From: Achromobacter animicus
GTDB taxonomy: Bacteria; Pseudomonadota; Gammaproteobacteria; Burkholderiales; Burkholderiaceae_B
Length of the DNA: 64,000 nucleotides
Direction: 5' to 3'
NCBI RefSeq assembly: GCF_902859585.1
Contig: NZ_CADIJM010000003.1
Coordinates: 372,001-436,000 of the forward strand
Within the stretch, counting starts at the first letter, position 1; each line of letters starts with the position of its first letter. The notes beneath the pieces were generated by a model. The model was given only the letters and a program-made list of their open reading frames with translations, did no database searches and was not told the DNA's origin. Of the stretch, positions 55,279 through 64,000 are shown in pieces. The translations under genes and the position numbers were made by a program.

Positions 55279-56070
55279 CTACGCCAGTTCGGGCGGACCG
55301 AACCGTCGGTTGGCCAGCACGGGCAAGACCTTGCGGGCATGGGCCAGCCGTTCGGGGTCAATGTCCGCAAAGACCAGCGCAGGCGCTTCACCGGCCCGCG
55401 CCGTGACCACCCCCAGCGGATCCACGACCATGCTGCACCCGATATTGCGTTCGCCGCATTCGCCAGTAGCGGCGACGTAGCAGGTGTTTTCCAACGCCCG
55501 CGCGGTCACCAGGACCTCCCAGTGCATTTCCTTGAGCGGACCGCGCACCCAGGCGGCCGGGAGCACGAGCAGGTCGGCGCCGTCCAGCGCCAGCCGGCGG
55601 GCCAGTTCGGGAAAGCGCACGTCGTAGCAGGTCATGAGGCCCACGCGCAGACCGCCGATATCCAGCAACGGCGGGATGTCGGTGCCGGGGGTGACATTGG
55701 TGGACTCCTTCATGGTGAAGGCGTCGTACAGGTGCAGCTTGCGGTACTGCGACAGGATCTGGCCGTCGCGGATGGTGACCAGCGTGTTCCACACGCGGCC
55801 CTCGCCCGTCGGCACGTGGACGCACATCATCGTGGCCAGGTCCGAACCGCGGCTGGCGTCGAGCAGGCGGGTGATGAACGGGCCATCCAGCGGCTGCGCG
55901 GCCTTGAGCACGATCTGCGGGTCGGTGATGTCGCGGGCCAGGATGCCTTCGGGCAGAACCAGCAGCCCCGCCCCGCCGGCGCGGGCGCGTTCCATCAGGT
56001 CCACGCAGACCTGCGCGTTTTCTTCCCAGACGCGGCTGACGGCGAACTGGCCCAAGGCGACTTTCAGCAT
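55279..56070 (-). CDS. YbeM-like deaminated glutathione amidase (carbon-nitrogen hydrolase)
   Basis: 263 residues from ATG 56070 (MLKVALGQFAVSRVWEENAQVC). The catalytic triad is E41 (VLPEGILARD), K111 (QYRKLHLYDAF) and C148 (LMTCYDVRFPELARRLALDGAD). From memory, length and much of the sequence match E. coli YbeM, the deaminated glutathione amidase that repairs a glutathione side product. A very long in-frame extension upstream runs antisense over the divergent gene and is not real. It diverges from a DSD1-type gene across 177 bp holding a candidate operator. It may instead be recruited to the amino-acid pathway encoded next door. Confidence 0.9.
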   Translation of the reverse strand: MLKVALGQFAVSRVWEENAQVCVDLMERARAGGAGLLVLPEGILARDITDPQIVLKAAQPLDGPFITRLLDASRGSDLATMMCVHVPTGEGRVWNTLVTIRDGQILSQYRKLHLYDAFTMKESTNVTPGTDIPPLLDIGGLRVGLMTCYDVRFPELARRLALDGADLLVLPAAWVRGPLKEMHWEVLVTARALENTCYVAATGECGERNIGCSMVVDPLGVVTARAGEAPALVFADIDPERLAHARKVLPVLANRRFGPPELA

Positions 56071-56182
56071 GGCTTTTCCTTTGTCGAAGCACGGGCGCGC
56101 CCTGTGGGGCGCGCAGCATGGACCTATTTTCCCACCGTCGGCGCGGCCGGGGCTACGGGAAACTCCTAGCTCCCGCTTGTAA

Positions 56183-56208
56183 ATTTCTTTCACGATAATG
56201 AAAAAAAT
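56183..56208. promoter_or_regulatory. 26-bp inverted repeat, candidate RpiR operator
   Basis: ATTTCTTTCA (56183-56192), six bases, then TGAAAAAAAT (56199-56208), matching in nine of ten arm positions. It is centred in the AT-rich part of the divergent region between the YbeM-like and DSD1-like genes. RpiR-family regulators commonly bind A/T-rich dyads of this size, and an RpiR gene ends the cluster. The assignment is by position only. Confidence 0.5.
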
Positions 56209-56247
56209 CAGTTTTGACGTAAATATTTTCCATACCGGACCGCCGCC

Positions 56248-57516
56248 ATGACCAACTCCTCCTCCCCCGCAGCGCCGCTGGACGTGAACGGCAAAGGCCT
56301 GGGCGCGTTTCCCGAGTCCTGTACCACCGCCGACGTGGCGGCGCTGAACTGGAATCTGCTGAACGAAGACGTGAGCCTGCCGGTGGCCGTGCTGTACGAA
56401 GCGCGTGTGCGCCACAACCTGCAGTGGATGCAGCAGTTCATGGAGGCCTATCACGTCAAGCTGGCGCCGCACGGCAAGACGACGATGAGCCCGGCGCTGT
56501 TCAAGCGCCAGATCGACAACGGCGCCTGGGGCATCACGCTGGCCACCGCGCCGCAGGTGCTGGCGGCCTACCAGCACGGCGTGCGCCGGGTGCTGATGGC
56601 CAACCAGCTCGTGGGCCGCGCCAACATGGCCATCATCGCGCGACTGCTGCAAGACCCCGCCTTTACGTTCTTCTGCATCGTGGATTCGGTCGCCAACGCC
56701 GCGCAACTGGGCAAGTTCTTCGGCGACGAGGGCAAGGTGCTGCCCGTGCTGATCGAACTGGGTCCGGCCGGCGGACGCACCGGCGTGCGCGATGACGCAC
56801 AGTTGCAGGCCGTGGCCGACGAGATCGCCCGCTGGCCCGGCCTGGCGCTGGCCGGCATCGAAGTCTACGAAGGCGTACTGCAGGAAGAAGGCGCCATCCG
56901 CGCGTTTCTGCGCCGCGCCACCGATGCGCTGCGCGGCCTGGCCGCCGCGGGCCGGCTGCGCAAGAACGGTCCGGCCATCATCTCCGGCGCCGGTTCGGCC
57001 TGGTTCGATGTGGTCGCCGAGGAATTTTCGCAACTGGACATCGGCGGCGCCCTGGAAGTGGTGCTGCGTCCGGGTTGCTACCTATCGCACGACGTGGGCA
57101 TCTACCGCACCGCCGCCGAGCGCATCAATGCGCAGAACCCGGTGGCGCGCAAGATGGAGCCCGGCTTGCAGCCCGCCTTGCAGGTCTGGGCCTACGTGCA
57201 GTCGCTGCCCGAACCCGGCCGCGCCATCATCGCGATGGGCAAGCGCGACGCCGCCTTCGACGCGGGCCTGCCCACTCCCGCCCTGCTGTACAGGCCCGGC
57301 TCGGTGCAGCCCGGCGCCGCGCCGTCGCACTGGAAGCTGTCCGCGATGATGGACCAGCACGCCTTCATGCAGGTGGGCGACGGCGACGACATCCAGGTCG
57401 GCGACATGATCGCCTTCGACATTTCTCATCCCTGCCTGACGTTCGACAAATGGCGTCAGGTGCTGCTGGTGAACGAGCACTACGGCGTCACCGGCGTGGC
57501 CGAAACCTTCTTCTAG
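56248..57516 (+). CDS. DSD1/alanine-racemase-fold PLP enzyme, putative D-amino acid deaminase
   Basis: 422 residues. The PLP lysine is K77 in KLAPHGKTTMSPAL. The N-terminal TIM barrel continues through GAWGITLATAPQVLAAYQHGVRRVLMANQLVG, and the C-terminal beta domain carries SHPC (H394, C396), matching the zinc site of D-serine dehydratase DSD1. This fold deaminates D-serine, D-threonine or 3-hydroxyaspartate-type substrates to keto acids. It is first in a plus-strand operon with a peptide-type ABC transporter and an RpiR gene. D-amino-acid use is inferred from family and context. Confidence 0.88.
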   Translation: MTNSSSPAAPLDVNGKGLGAFPESCTTADVAALNWNLLNEDVSLPVAVLYEARVRHNLQWMQQFMEAYHVKLAPHGKTTMSPALFKRQIDNGAWGITLATAPQVLAAYQHGVRRVLMANQLVGRANMAIIARLLQDPAFTFFCIVDSVANAAQLGKFFGDEGKVLPVLIELGPAGGRTGVRDDAQLQAVADEIARWPGLALAGIEVYEGVLQEEGAIRAFLRRATDALRGLAAAGRLRKNGPAIISGAGSAWFDVVAEEFSQLDIGGALEVVLRPGCYLSHDVGIYRTAAERINAQNPVARKMEPGLQPALQVWAYVQSLPEPGRAIIAMGKRDAAFDAGLPTPALLYRPGSVQPGAAPSHWKLSAMMDQHAFMQVGDGDDIQVGDMIAFDISHPCLTFDKWRQVLLVNEHYGVTGVAETFF

Positions 57517-57627
57517 TCCCCCAGCCCGCGGCACCGCGCCAGGCCCCAAGGGGACCGCAGCATCCGGGCACCGGCGCGCATCCGATTTCACGCGACAACC
57601 TGTTTCTGTTCCTCTGGAGAGAGAATC

Positions 57628-59187
57628 ATGAACTTCCGTACCTCCCGGCGAGGCGGTGGGCTGAAGAGCCTGCTCGCGGCCGGCGCAATTGGCTTGACCG
57701 CTTTGTCGACCCCCGCCCTCTGTGCCACGCCGGTCAAGGGAGGCACGATCTCTGTCGCCACCATCGGCGAGCCGCCGACGCTGGACCCGATGACCAGCAC
57801 GGCCGACCTGGTTGGCATCCTGACCCAGCACTTCTTCGAGACGCTGTACACCTTTGACGCCAAGTGGAACCTGACGCCGCTGCTGGCCGACAAGATGCCG
57901 GAAGTGTCGGCCGACGGGCTGGTCTATACGATCCCGCTGCGCCAGGGCATCACGTTCCATGACGGTTCGAAGATGGATTCGTCGGACGTGCTGGCGTCGC
58001 TGAAGCGCTGGACCGAGACCGCCACGCGCGGCAAGATGGCCGCCAAGATCATCAGCGCCATCGAGGCCCCGGACGCCAACACGATCCGCATCACGCTCAA
58101 GCAGCCGTACGCGCCGCTGACCGCGCTGCTGGCCATGAACAACAGCGCCGCGGTCGTCATGCCCAAGGGCAAGATCGCGCCGTCGCTGACCGAATTCATC
58201 GGCACGGGCCCCTACCAGCTCAAGGCCCGCGTTCCCGACCAGTACGTGCAACTGGTGCGCTTTGACGGCTACAAGCAGCGCGAAGGCGAGCCCAACGGCT
58301 ACGGCGGCGCGCGCAAGCAATACCTGGACGAGATCCGCTTCGTGCCGGTCAGCAACGCCAATACCCGCGTGGAAAGCGCGGTGGCAGGCCAGTTCGACTA
58401 CGTGGACTCGCTGCCGGTGGAGTCGCTGCCCAAGCTGAAGAACGGCCGCTCCGATCCGGTCATGCTCAAGCCCTTCGGCTGGCCGCGCCTGGTGCTCAAC
58501 ACCAAGCAGGGCATCATGTCGAACCAGGCCGTGCGCCAGGCGGTGCAGCTGGCCCTGAACGAAGAAGACATGCTGTTCGCCGCGTTCGGCGACAAGAACT
58601 TCTACAAGCTCAACGGCGACCTGTATCCGGAAGGCTTCCCGTGGGCCACGTCGCTGGGCGGCAAGGTCTACAACAAGGGCGACGCCGCGGCGGCCAAGAA
58701 GCTTGTCGACAGCGCCAACGTGCAGGACCGCAAGATCCGCATCCTGACCAGTCAGCAGTACGAGTTCCATTACAAGATGGCGCTGGTTGCCGCCGAATAC
58801 CTGAAGGCCGCCGGCTTCACAGTGGACATGCAGGTCGTGGATTGGGCCACGCTGACGCAGCGCCGCCAGGATCCGGCCGTGTGGGACATCTTCATTACCC
58901 ACAGCCCCTTCCTGCCTGAACCCGCGCTGATCGACTTCCCGTCCAAGGACGCGCCGGGCTGGTGGGACACGCCGCGCCGCAATCAGGTGCTGGACGCCTT
59001 CAACCAGGCCGGGTCGCAGGAAGAGCGCGTCAAGCGCTGGGCCGATGTGCAGCAGGCCGTGTACGACGAAGTGCCGTTCATCAAGGTGGGCGACTTCAAC
59101 GCACAGGCCGCGCGCTCGCCATCGCTGCAAGGCACGCAGGCGGTGCCGTGGCCGTATTTCTGGAACGCCTGGAAGGCGGCCAAGTAA
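57628..59187 (+). CDS. ABC transporter periplasmic substrate-binding protein (peptide/nickel family 5)
   Basis: 519 residues. The signal peptide ends near residue 33 (ALSTPALCA). GGTISVATIGEPPTLDPMTSTADLVGILTQHFFETLY is the SBP_bac_5 beginning. FHDGSKMDSSDVLASLKRW and PRLVLNTKQGIMSNQAVRQAVQLALN are also family motifs. It binds oligopeptides or related solutes in the periplasm for the permeases and ATPases encoded downstream. It lies 111 bases after the DSD1-like gene with a GGAGAGAG ribosome site. Confidence 0.94.
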   Translation: MNFRTSRRGGGLKSLLAAGAIGLTALSTPALCATPVKGGTISVATIGEPPTLDPMTSTADLVGILTQHFFETLYTFDAKWNLTPLLADKMPEVSADGLVYTIPLRQGITFHDGSKMDSSDVLASLKRWTETATRGKMAAKIISAIEAPDANTIRITLKQPYAPLTALLAMNNSAAVVMPKGKIAPSLTEFIGTGPYQLKARVPDQYVQLVRFDGYKQREGEPNGYGGARKQYLDEIRFVPVSNANTRVESAVAGQFDYVDSLPVESLPKLKNGRSDPVMLKPFGWPRLVLNTKQGIMSNQAVRQAVQLALNEEDMLFAAFGDKNFYKLNGDLYPEGFPWATSLGGKVYNKGDAAAAKKLVDSANVQDRKIRILTSQQYEFHYKMALVAAEYLKAAGFTVDMQVVDWATLTQRRQDPAVWDIFITHSPFLPEPALIDFPSKDAPGWWDTPRRNQVLDAFNQAGSQEERVKRWADVQQAVYDEVPFIKVGDFNAQAARSPSLQGTQAVPWPYFWNAWKAAK

Positions 59188-59277
59188 GCCCCTGCCCCGG
59201 CGGGCGGCCGCAGCCGCCCGCCACCGCAGACCGCGCGATCCGCTCGCGCCCACGAGAATGATTTCCAGGACTCCACC

Positions 59278-60219
59278 GTGTTGCGTTATCTCTTGAATCG
59301 GCTGGTCGGGCTGGTGGCCGTGATGTTCATCGTCGCGACCATCGTGTTCGTCATCATCCGCCTCACGCCCGGCGACCCGGCCGCCGTGATGCTCGGCCCG
59401 CAGGCCAGCCAGCAGGACATCGCCGCCCTGCGCGCGCAGCTGGGGCTGGACGAGCCCGTGGCGATGCAGTACGTGTCGTGGCTGGGCAAGCTGCTCCAGG
59501 GCGACCTGGGCCAGTCAATCTTCATGAACAAGCCGGTGCTGGCGGCGCTGGCCGACCGCGCCGAACCGACGATCCTGCTGACGCTGATGTCGCTATTGAT
59601 CGCCAGCGCCATCGCGCTGCCGGTCGGCATTCTGTCGGCGGTCAAGCGCGGTACGACGCTGGACCAATCGGTGCTGTCGTTCTCGATGTTCACGTCCAGC
59701 GTGCCCAGCTTCTGGCTGGGGCTGCTGCTGATGCAGGTGTTCTCCGTGAAGCTGGGCTGGCTGCCGGTGGCCGGCTATGGCGGCCCGGACGCTTCGCTGG
59801 CCACGCGGCTGTCGCACCTGATCCTGCCTGCGGTCGTGCTGGGACTGGTGAATTCGGCGCTGATCACCCGCTTCATCCGCGCCAGCATGCTGGACGTGCT
59901 GCGCGACGACTACGTGCGCACGGCGCGCGCCAAGGGCCTGCCGGAACGCAAGGTCATCCTGAAGCACGCGGTGCGCAACGCGCTGATTCCGATCCTGACG
60001 GTGCTGGGCCTGACCACGGCGCTGCTCATCAGCGGCGCGGTGGTGACCGAGACCGTGTTCGGCCTGCCCGGCGTGGGCAGCCTGGTGGTGTCGGCCGTGC
60101 TGCGGCGGGATTATCCGGTCATCCAGGGCGCGCTGCTGATCATCGCGGCCATCTATGTGCTGATCAATTTGTTCATCGACCTGCTGTATCTGGTGGTCGA
60201 CCCCCGCGTGCGTTACTGA
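59278..60219 (+). CDS. ABC transporter permease, DppB/OppB type
   Basis: 313 residues from GTG 59278 ([35 protein letters not shown]), the classic DppB start. Six membrane segments are visible. The EAA-loop region is [30 protein letters not shown], where the ATPase docks. It forms the membrane channel with the next permease. It is 90 bases after the binding-protein gene and 9 bases before the next permease. Confidence 0.95.
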   Translation: MLRYLLNRLVGLVAVMFIVATIVFVIIRLTPGDPAAVMLGPQASQQDIAALRAQLGLDEPVAMQYVSWLGKLLQGDLGQSIFMNKPVLAALADRAEPTILLTLMSLLIASAIALPVGILSAVKRGTTLDQSVLSFSMFTSSVPSFWLGLLLMQVFSVKLGWLPVAGYGGPDASLATRLSHLILPAVVLGLVNSALITRFIRASMLDVLRDDYVRTARAKGLPERKVILKHAVRNALIPILTVLGLTTALLISGAVVTETVFGLPGVGSLVVSAVLRRDYPVIQGALLIIAAIYVLINLFIDLLYLVVDPRVRY

Positions 60220-60228
60220 GCCATCGAC

Positions 60229-61098
60229 ATGACGACTGCAACTTCCATGAATCCCGGCTCGGACCGCTGGCAGGTCCTGCGCCTGCTGGTGTCGCGCAAG
60301 ACGGTGCTGATCAGCCTCATCGTGATCGTGGTGCTGGCGGCCGCCGCGCTGCTGGCGCCGTGGATCAGCCCCTACGACCCGTTCAAGCTGTCCATCATGA
60401 ACCGCCTGAAGGCGCCGGGCGCCGCGCACTGGTTCGGCACCGACGACTTCGGCCGCGACGTGTTCAGCCGCGTCATCCACGGCGGACGGCTGTCGCTGAT
60501 GGTGGGCTTTTCCGTTGTCATCCTGTCCAGCGTGCTGGGCATTGCGCTGGGACTGATCGCCGGGTTCTTCCGCACCGCCGACAAGTTCGTGTCGCGGCTG
60601 ATCGACGCGATGATGGCGTTCCCGGACATCCTGCTGGCGATCTCGCTGGTGGCCGCGCTGGGCCCGTCGCTGGTCAACGTGGTGATCGCGCTGGGCATCG
60701 TGTACACGCCGCGCCTGGCGCGCATTGTGCGCGCCTCGACGCTGGTGATCCGCGAGCTGCCCTTTGTGGAAGCGGCCCGCGCGCTGGGCGTGCCCACGTG
60801 GCGCATCGTCACCGTGCACGTGCTGCGCAACCTGGTGTCGCCCATCCTGGTGCAGGGCACCTTCATCTTCGCGTACGCCATCCTGGCCGAGGCGGGCCTC
60901 TCGTTCCTGGGCGTGGGCGTGTCGCCCGACATTCCGACCTGGGGCACCATGATCAACGCCGGCCAGCAGTACATGGGCTCGGCCGACTGGATCATGATCT
61001 TTCCTGGCATCGCCATCGTGCTGTCCGTGCTGTCGCTGCAACTGGTGGGCGACGGCCTGCGCGACGTTCTCGATCCGCGCCTGCGCAAGGAGCTGTAA
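60229..61098 (+). CDS. ABC transporter permease, DppC/OppC type
   Basis: 289 residues. TM1 is at about 22-42, followed by the periplasmic loop [28 protein letters not shown], a DppC signature. The EAA loop is [31 protein letters not shown]. About six membrane segments are present. It pairs with the DppB-type permease. Its stop is 3 bases before the first ATPase gene. Confidence 0.95.
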   Translation: MTTATSMNPGSDRWQVLRLLVSRKTVLISLIVIVVLAAAALLAPWISPYDPFKLSIMNRLKAPGAAHWFGTDDFGRDVFSRVIHGGRLSLMVGFSVVILSSVLGIALGLIAGFFRTADKFVSRLIDAMMAFPDILLAISLVAALGPSLVNVVIALGIVYTPRLARIVRASTLVIRELPFVEAARALGVPTWRIVTVHVLRNLVSPILVQGTFIFAYAILAEAGLSFLGVGVSPDIPTWGTMINAGQQYMGSADWIMIFPGIAIVLSVLSLQLVGDGLRDVLDPRLRKEL

Positions 61099-61100
61099 AC

Positions 61101-62104
<1,004 letters not shown>

Positions 62105-62108
<4 letters not shown>

Positions 62109-63103
62109 CGAGCATTCCGACTCCCCGCGCCGCCGAGCCGCTGGTGCGCATCGACGACCTGAAGGTCCACTTTCCGACCTCGCAGGCGCGCAACGCCCCC
62201 GTCGTGCGCGCCGTGGACGGCGTGAGCTTCGACGTGCCGCGCAACACCATCGTCGGCCTCGTCGGCGAATCCGGTTCGGGCAAGACCACGACCGGGCGTG
62301 CGCTGCTGCGCCTGTTTGCCCCCACTGCCGGCCGCATCGTGTTCGACGGACAGGACATCACCACGCTCAATGAAAAGCAGATGCTGCCGTGGCGCCGCCG
62401 CATGCAGATCGTGTTCCAGGACCCGTACGCCAGCCTGAATCCGCGCATGACAGTGGCCGAGATCCTGGGCGAGGCGCTGGACACGCACAAGCTGGCGCAG
62501 AACCGCCGCGCCGAGCGGATCGGCGAACTGCTGGAACGCGTGGGCCTGAATGCGGACCACAGCCGCCGCTATCCGCACGAATTTTCCGGCGGCCAGCGCC
62601 AGCGCATCGGCATCGCGCGCGCGCTGGCGGTTGAGCCCGACTTCATCGTGGCCGATGAACCCGTATCCGCGCTGGACGTGTCGGTGCAGGCGCAGGTGCT
62701 GAACCTGCTGCAGGACCTGCAACGCGACCTGGGCCTGACCATGCTGTTCGTGGCGCACGACCTGGCCGTGGTGGATTACCTGTGCGACGACGTCGTGGTG
62801 ATGTACCTGGGCCGCGTCATGGAGCGCGGGCCGACCAGCGAGGTCTACGCCCGCCCCCGCCATCCCTACACGCGCGCCCTGCTATCCGCCGCGCCCGTGC
62901 CGGATCCGCGCGCCCCGCGTTCGCGTATCCTCCTGAAGGGCGATATCCCGAGCCCGGTGAACCCGCCTTCCGGCTGCGTGTTCCGCACGCGCTGCCCGCA
63001 CGCCATCGACGCCTGTGCCGCGGCCGTGCCGCCGGCCGTCAGCGTCAGCGCGGACCATTACGTGTCCTGCATCCGACTCGACGATCCCGCGCTCGCGGCC
63101 TGA
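62105..63103 (+). CDS. ABC transporter ATPase, DppF/OppF type
   Basis: 332 residues from ATG 62105. Walker A is GESGSGKTT, signature [11 protein letters not shown], Walker [14 protein letters not shown], and switch FVAHDLA. The C-terminus has [18 protein letters not shown], the DppF cysteine motif. It completes a full five-part peptide-type importer (binding protein, two permeases, two ATPases). The RpiR regulator begins 29 bases downstream and is probably co-transcribed. Confidence 0.96.
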
Positions 63104-63132
63104 GCCCGCCCGAATTGATCCAGGAATCACAC

Positions 63133-64000
63133 ATGAACATCATCCGCGACATCGTCTTCCAGATACGCAGTCGGCGGGACGCATTGAGCGTGACCGAACG
63201 CAAGGTGGCCGACGCCATTCTGGACGACATCATCTGGAGCGCCAGCGCCACGGTGGACCAGCTTGCCGCCAAGGCCGGCGTCAGCATCGCCACCATCTCG
63301 CGCTTTGCGCGCACGGTGGGCTGCGACGACACGCGCGACCTGAAGATGAAGCTGGCGCAGGCCAGCACGGTGGGCAGCCGCTTTCTGGATCCCAGCGCGC
63401 CGGCCGAAGAAAGCACGTTTTACGCCCGCATCTACGCCGACATCGAAAGCACGCTGCGCGCGCACCTGCCGGCCTTCACCGAGCAGCTGTTCGAAGCGGC
63501 CGCGTCCATCGTCGATGGCGCACGCATGATCTATGTCTTCGGCATGGGCGGCGCATCCGCGGTGCTGGCGCAGGAAGTGCAGTCGCGCCTGGTGCGGCTG
63601 GGCTATCCCATCGCCGTCTACAGCGACGCCGTGCTGCTGCGCATGGTGGCGGCAACCCTGGACGAGCGCGACGCCGTGCTGGTGCTGTCGGCCTCGGGAC
63701 TCACGCCTGAAATCGTGGGCGCCGCGCGCATCGTGAAGCAGTACCGCGCCAGCATCGTGGCCATCACGGACGCCTCGTCCGAACTGGCGAAACTGGCCGA
63801 CGTCGTGCTGCCCATCCGCACCGACGAAACCGACTTCATCTACAAGCCCTCCGCCTCGCGCTACGCGATGATGCTGGCCATCGACCTGCTGTCGACCGAA
63901 CTGGCCATGCTGAACCAGGAAGAAAACCGCGAACGCCTGCGCCGCATCAAGCTGGCGCTGGACGAGCACCGCGGCGGGCCGAACCGCCTGCCGCTGGGCG
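63133..64000 (+). CDS. RpiR-family regulator with SIS domain (cut by window end)
   Basis: At least 289 residues from ATG 63133, running off the window. The N-terminal HTH_6 domain (LSVTERKVADAILDDIIWSASATVDQLAAKAGVSIATISRFARTVGCD) is typical of RpiR. The SIS domain begins near residue 120 (ARMIYVFGMGGASAVLAQEVQSRL) and includes VLVLSASGLTPEIVGAARI. RpiR proteins respond to phosphosugars or amino sugars, but members also control amino-acid pathways. Its place at the end of the ABC/DSD1 operon suggests autoregulation and control of the divergent region at 56071-56247. Only the last part is missing. Confidence 0.93.
   Translation, partial: MNIIRDIVFQIRSRRDALSVTERKVADAILDDIIWSASATVDQLAAKAGVSIATISRFARTVGCDDTRDLKMKLAQASTVGSRFLDPSAPAEESTFYARIYADIESTLRAHLPAFTEQLFEAAASIVDGARMIYVFGMGGASAVLAQEVQSRLVRLGYPIAVYSDAVLLRMVAATLDERDAVLVLSASGLTPEIVGAARIVKQYRASIVAITDASSELAKLADVVLPIRTDETDFIYKPSASRYAMMLAIDLLSTELAMLNQEENRERLRRIKLALDEHRGGPNRLPLG

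Noticed and set aside
56071-57033. Long in-frame minus-strand extension of the YbeM-like gene across the DSD1-like gene.
   Set aside because: It is antisense to a clear coding gene and the YbeM match begins exactly at ATG 56070; long open antisense frames are normal in this GC-rich DNA.

Overview
The window looks like chromosomal DNA of a high-GC betaproteobacterium of the Alcaligenaceae, most like Achromobacter or Bordetella. The reasons are the strong GC third-position bias, two Bug-type solute receptors plus a TctAB transporter, many LysR/IclR-regulated catabolic operons, and the gene content (ilvBHC next to pssA, rpsO-pnp, tpiA-secG, rarA-serS). No rRNA, CRISPR array, transposase or intact prophage was seen. 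The genus is an inference.

Layout. 1-5509 (minus): an srfA-srfB-srfC operon, with srfC cut by the window start; it encodes a membrane-anchored protein, an actin/Hsp70-fold ATPase and a P-loop protein. 5638-12255: a small lipoprotein, a YrbL-like kinase-fold protein, tRNA-Leu(GAG), hglS with a LysR regulator, tpiA-secG and a quinone oxidoreductase. 12411-17360: tRNA-Ser(UGA), an eight-copy 14-bp minisatellite, uspA, then a LysR / CoA-transferase / Bug / HMG-CoA-lyase-like catabolic group. 17525-17836: a tRNA-Leu(UAA) gene split in the anticodon by a 225-nt group I intron, followed by an unusual GAF-domain membrane protein with a tiny partner gene, an HMCES/SRAP protein and a PIN-domain protein. 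20841-28015: tctBA, threonine dehydratase, a lipoprotein, pnp and rpsO. 28330-38936: an SmpA-like lipoprotein, pssA, ilvBHC, a FUSC transporter, yaaA, 3-hydroxybutyrate dehydrogenase and a CPA2 antiporter. 39172-50380: tRNA-Ser(CGA), a chemoreceptor, a nitrilase / flavin reductase / MFS / IclR cluster, a second Bug receptor with an enolase-superfamily enzyme and LysR, and a cytosine-deaminase-like amidohydrolase with a small partner. 50398-52205: a lower-GC accessory patch with a dense array of palindromes, an ASCH-like phage-type protein and several small genes. 52439-55171: serS and rarA. 55279-64000: a YbeM-like amidase divergent from a DSD1-type amino acid deaminase, a complete peptide-type ABC transporter and an RpiR regulator cut by the window end.

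How the genes work together: most clusters are self-contained. ilvB, ilvH and ilvC give consecutive steps of branched-chain amino acid synthesis, and threonine dehydratase, encoded nearby, feeds the isoleucine branch. The last cluster reads as an import-and-deaminate pathway for amino acids or peptides, probably D-amino acids, under RpiR control; an inverted repeat in the divergent promoter region is a candidate operator. The strongest unusual signals are the tRNA-Leu intron, the palindrome array at 50398-50526, the Srf operon and the GAF/small-ORF pair beside the intron-bearing tRNA.
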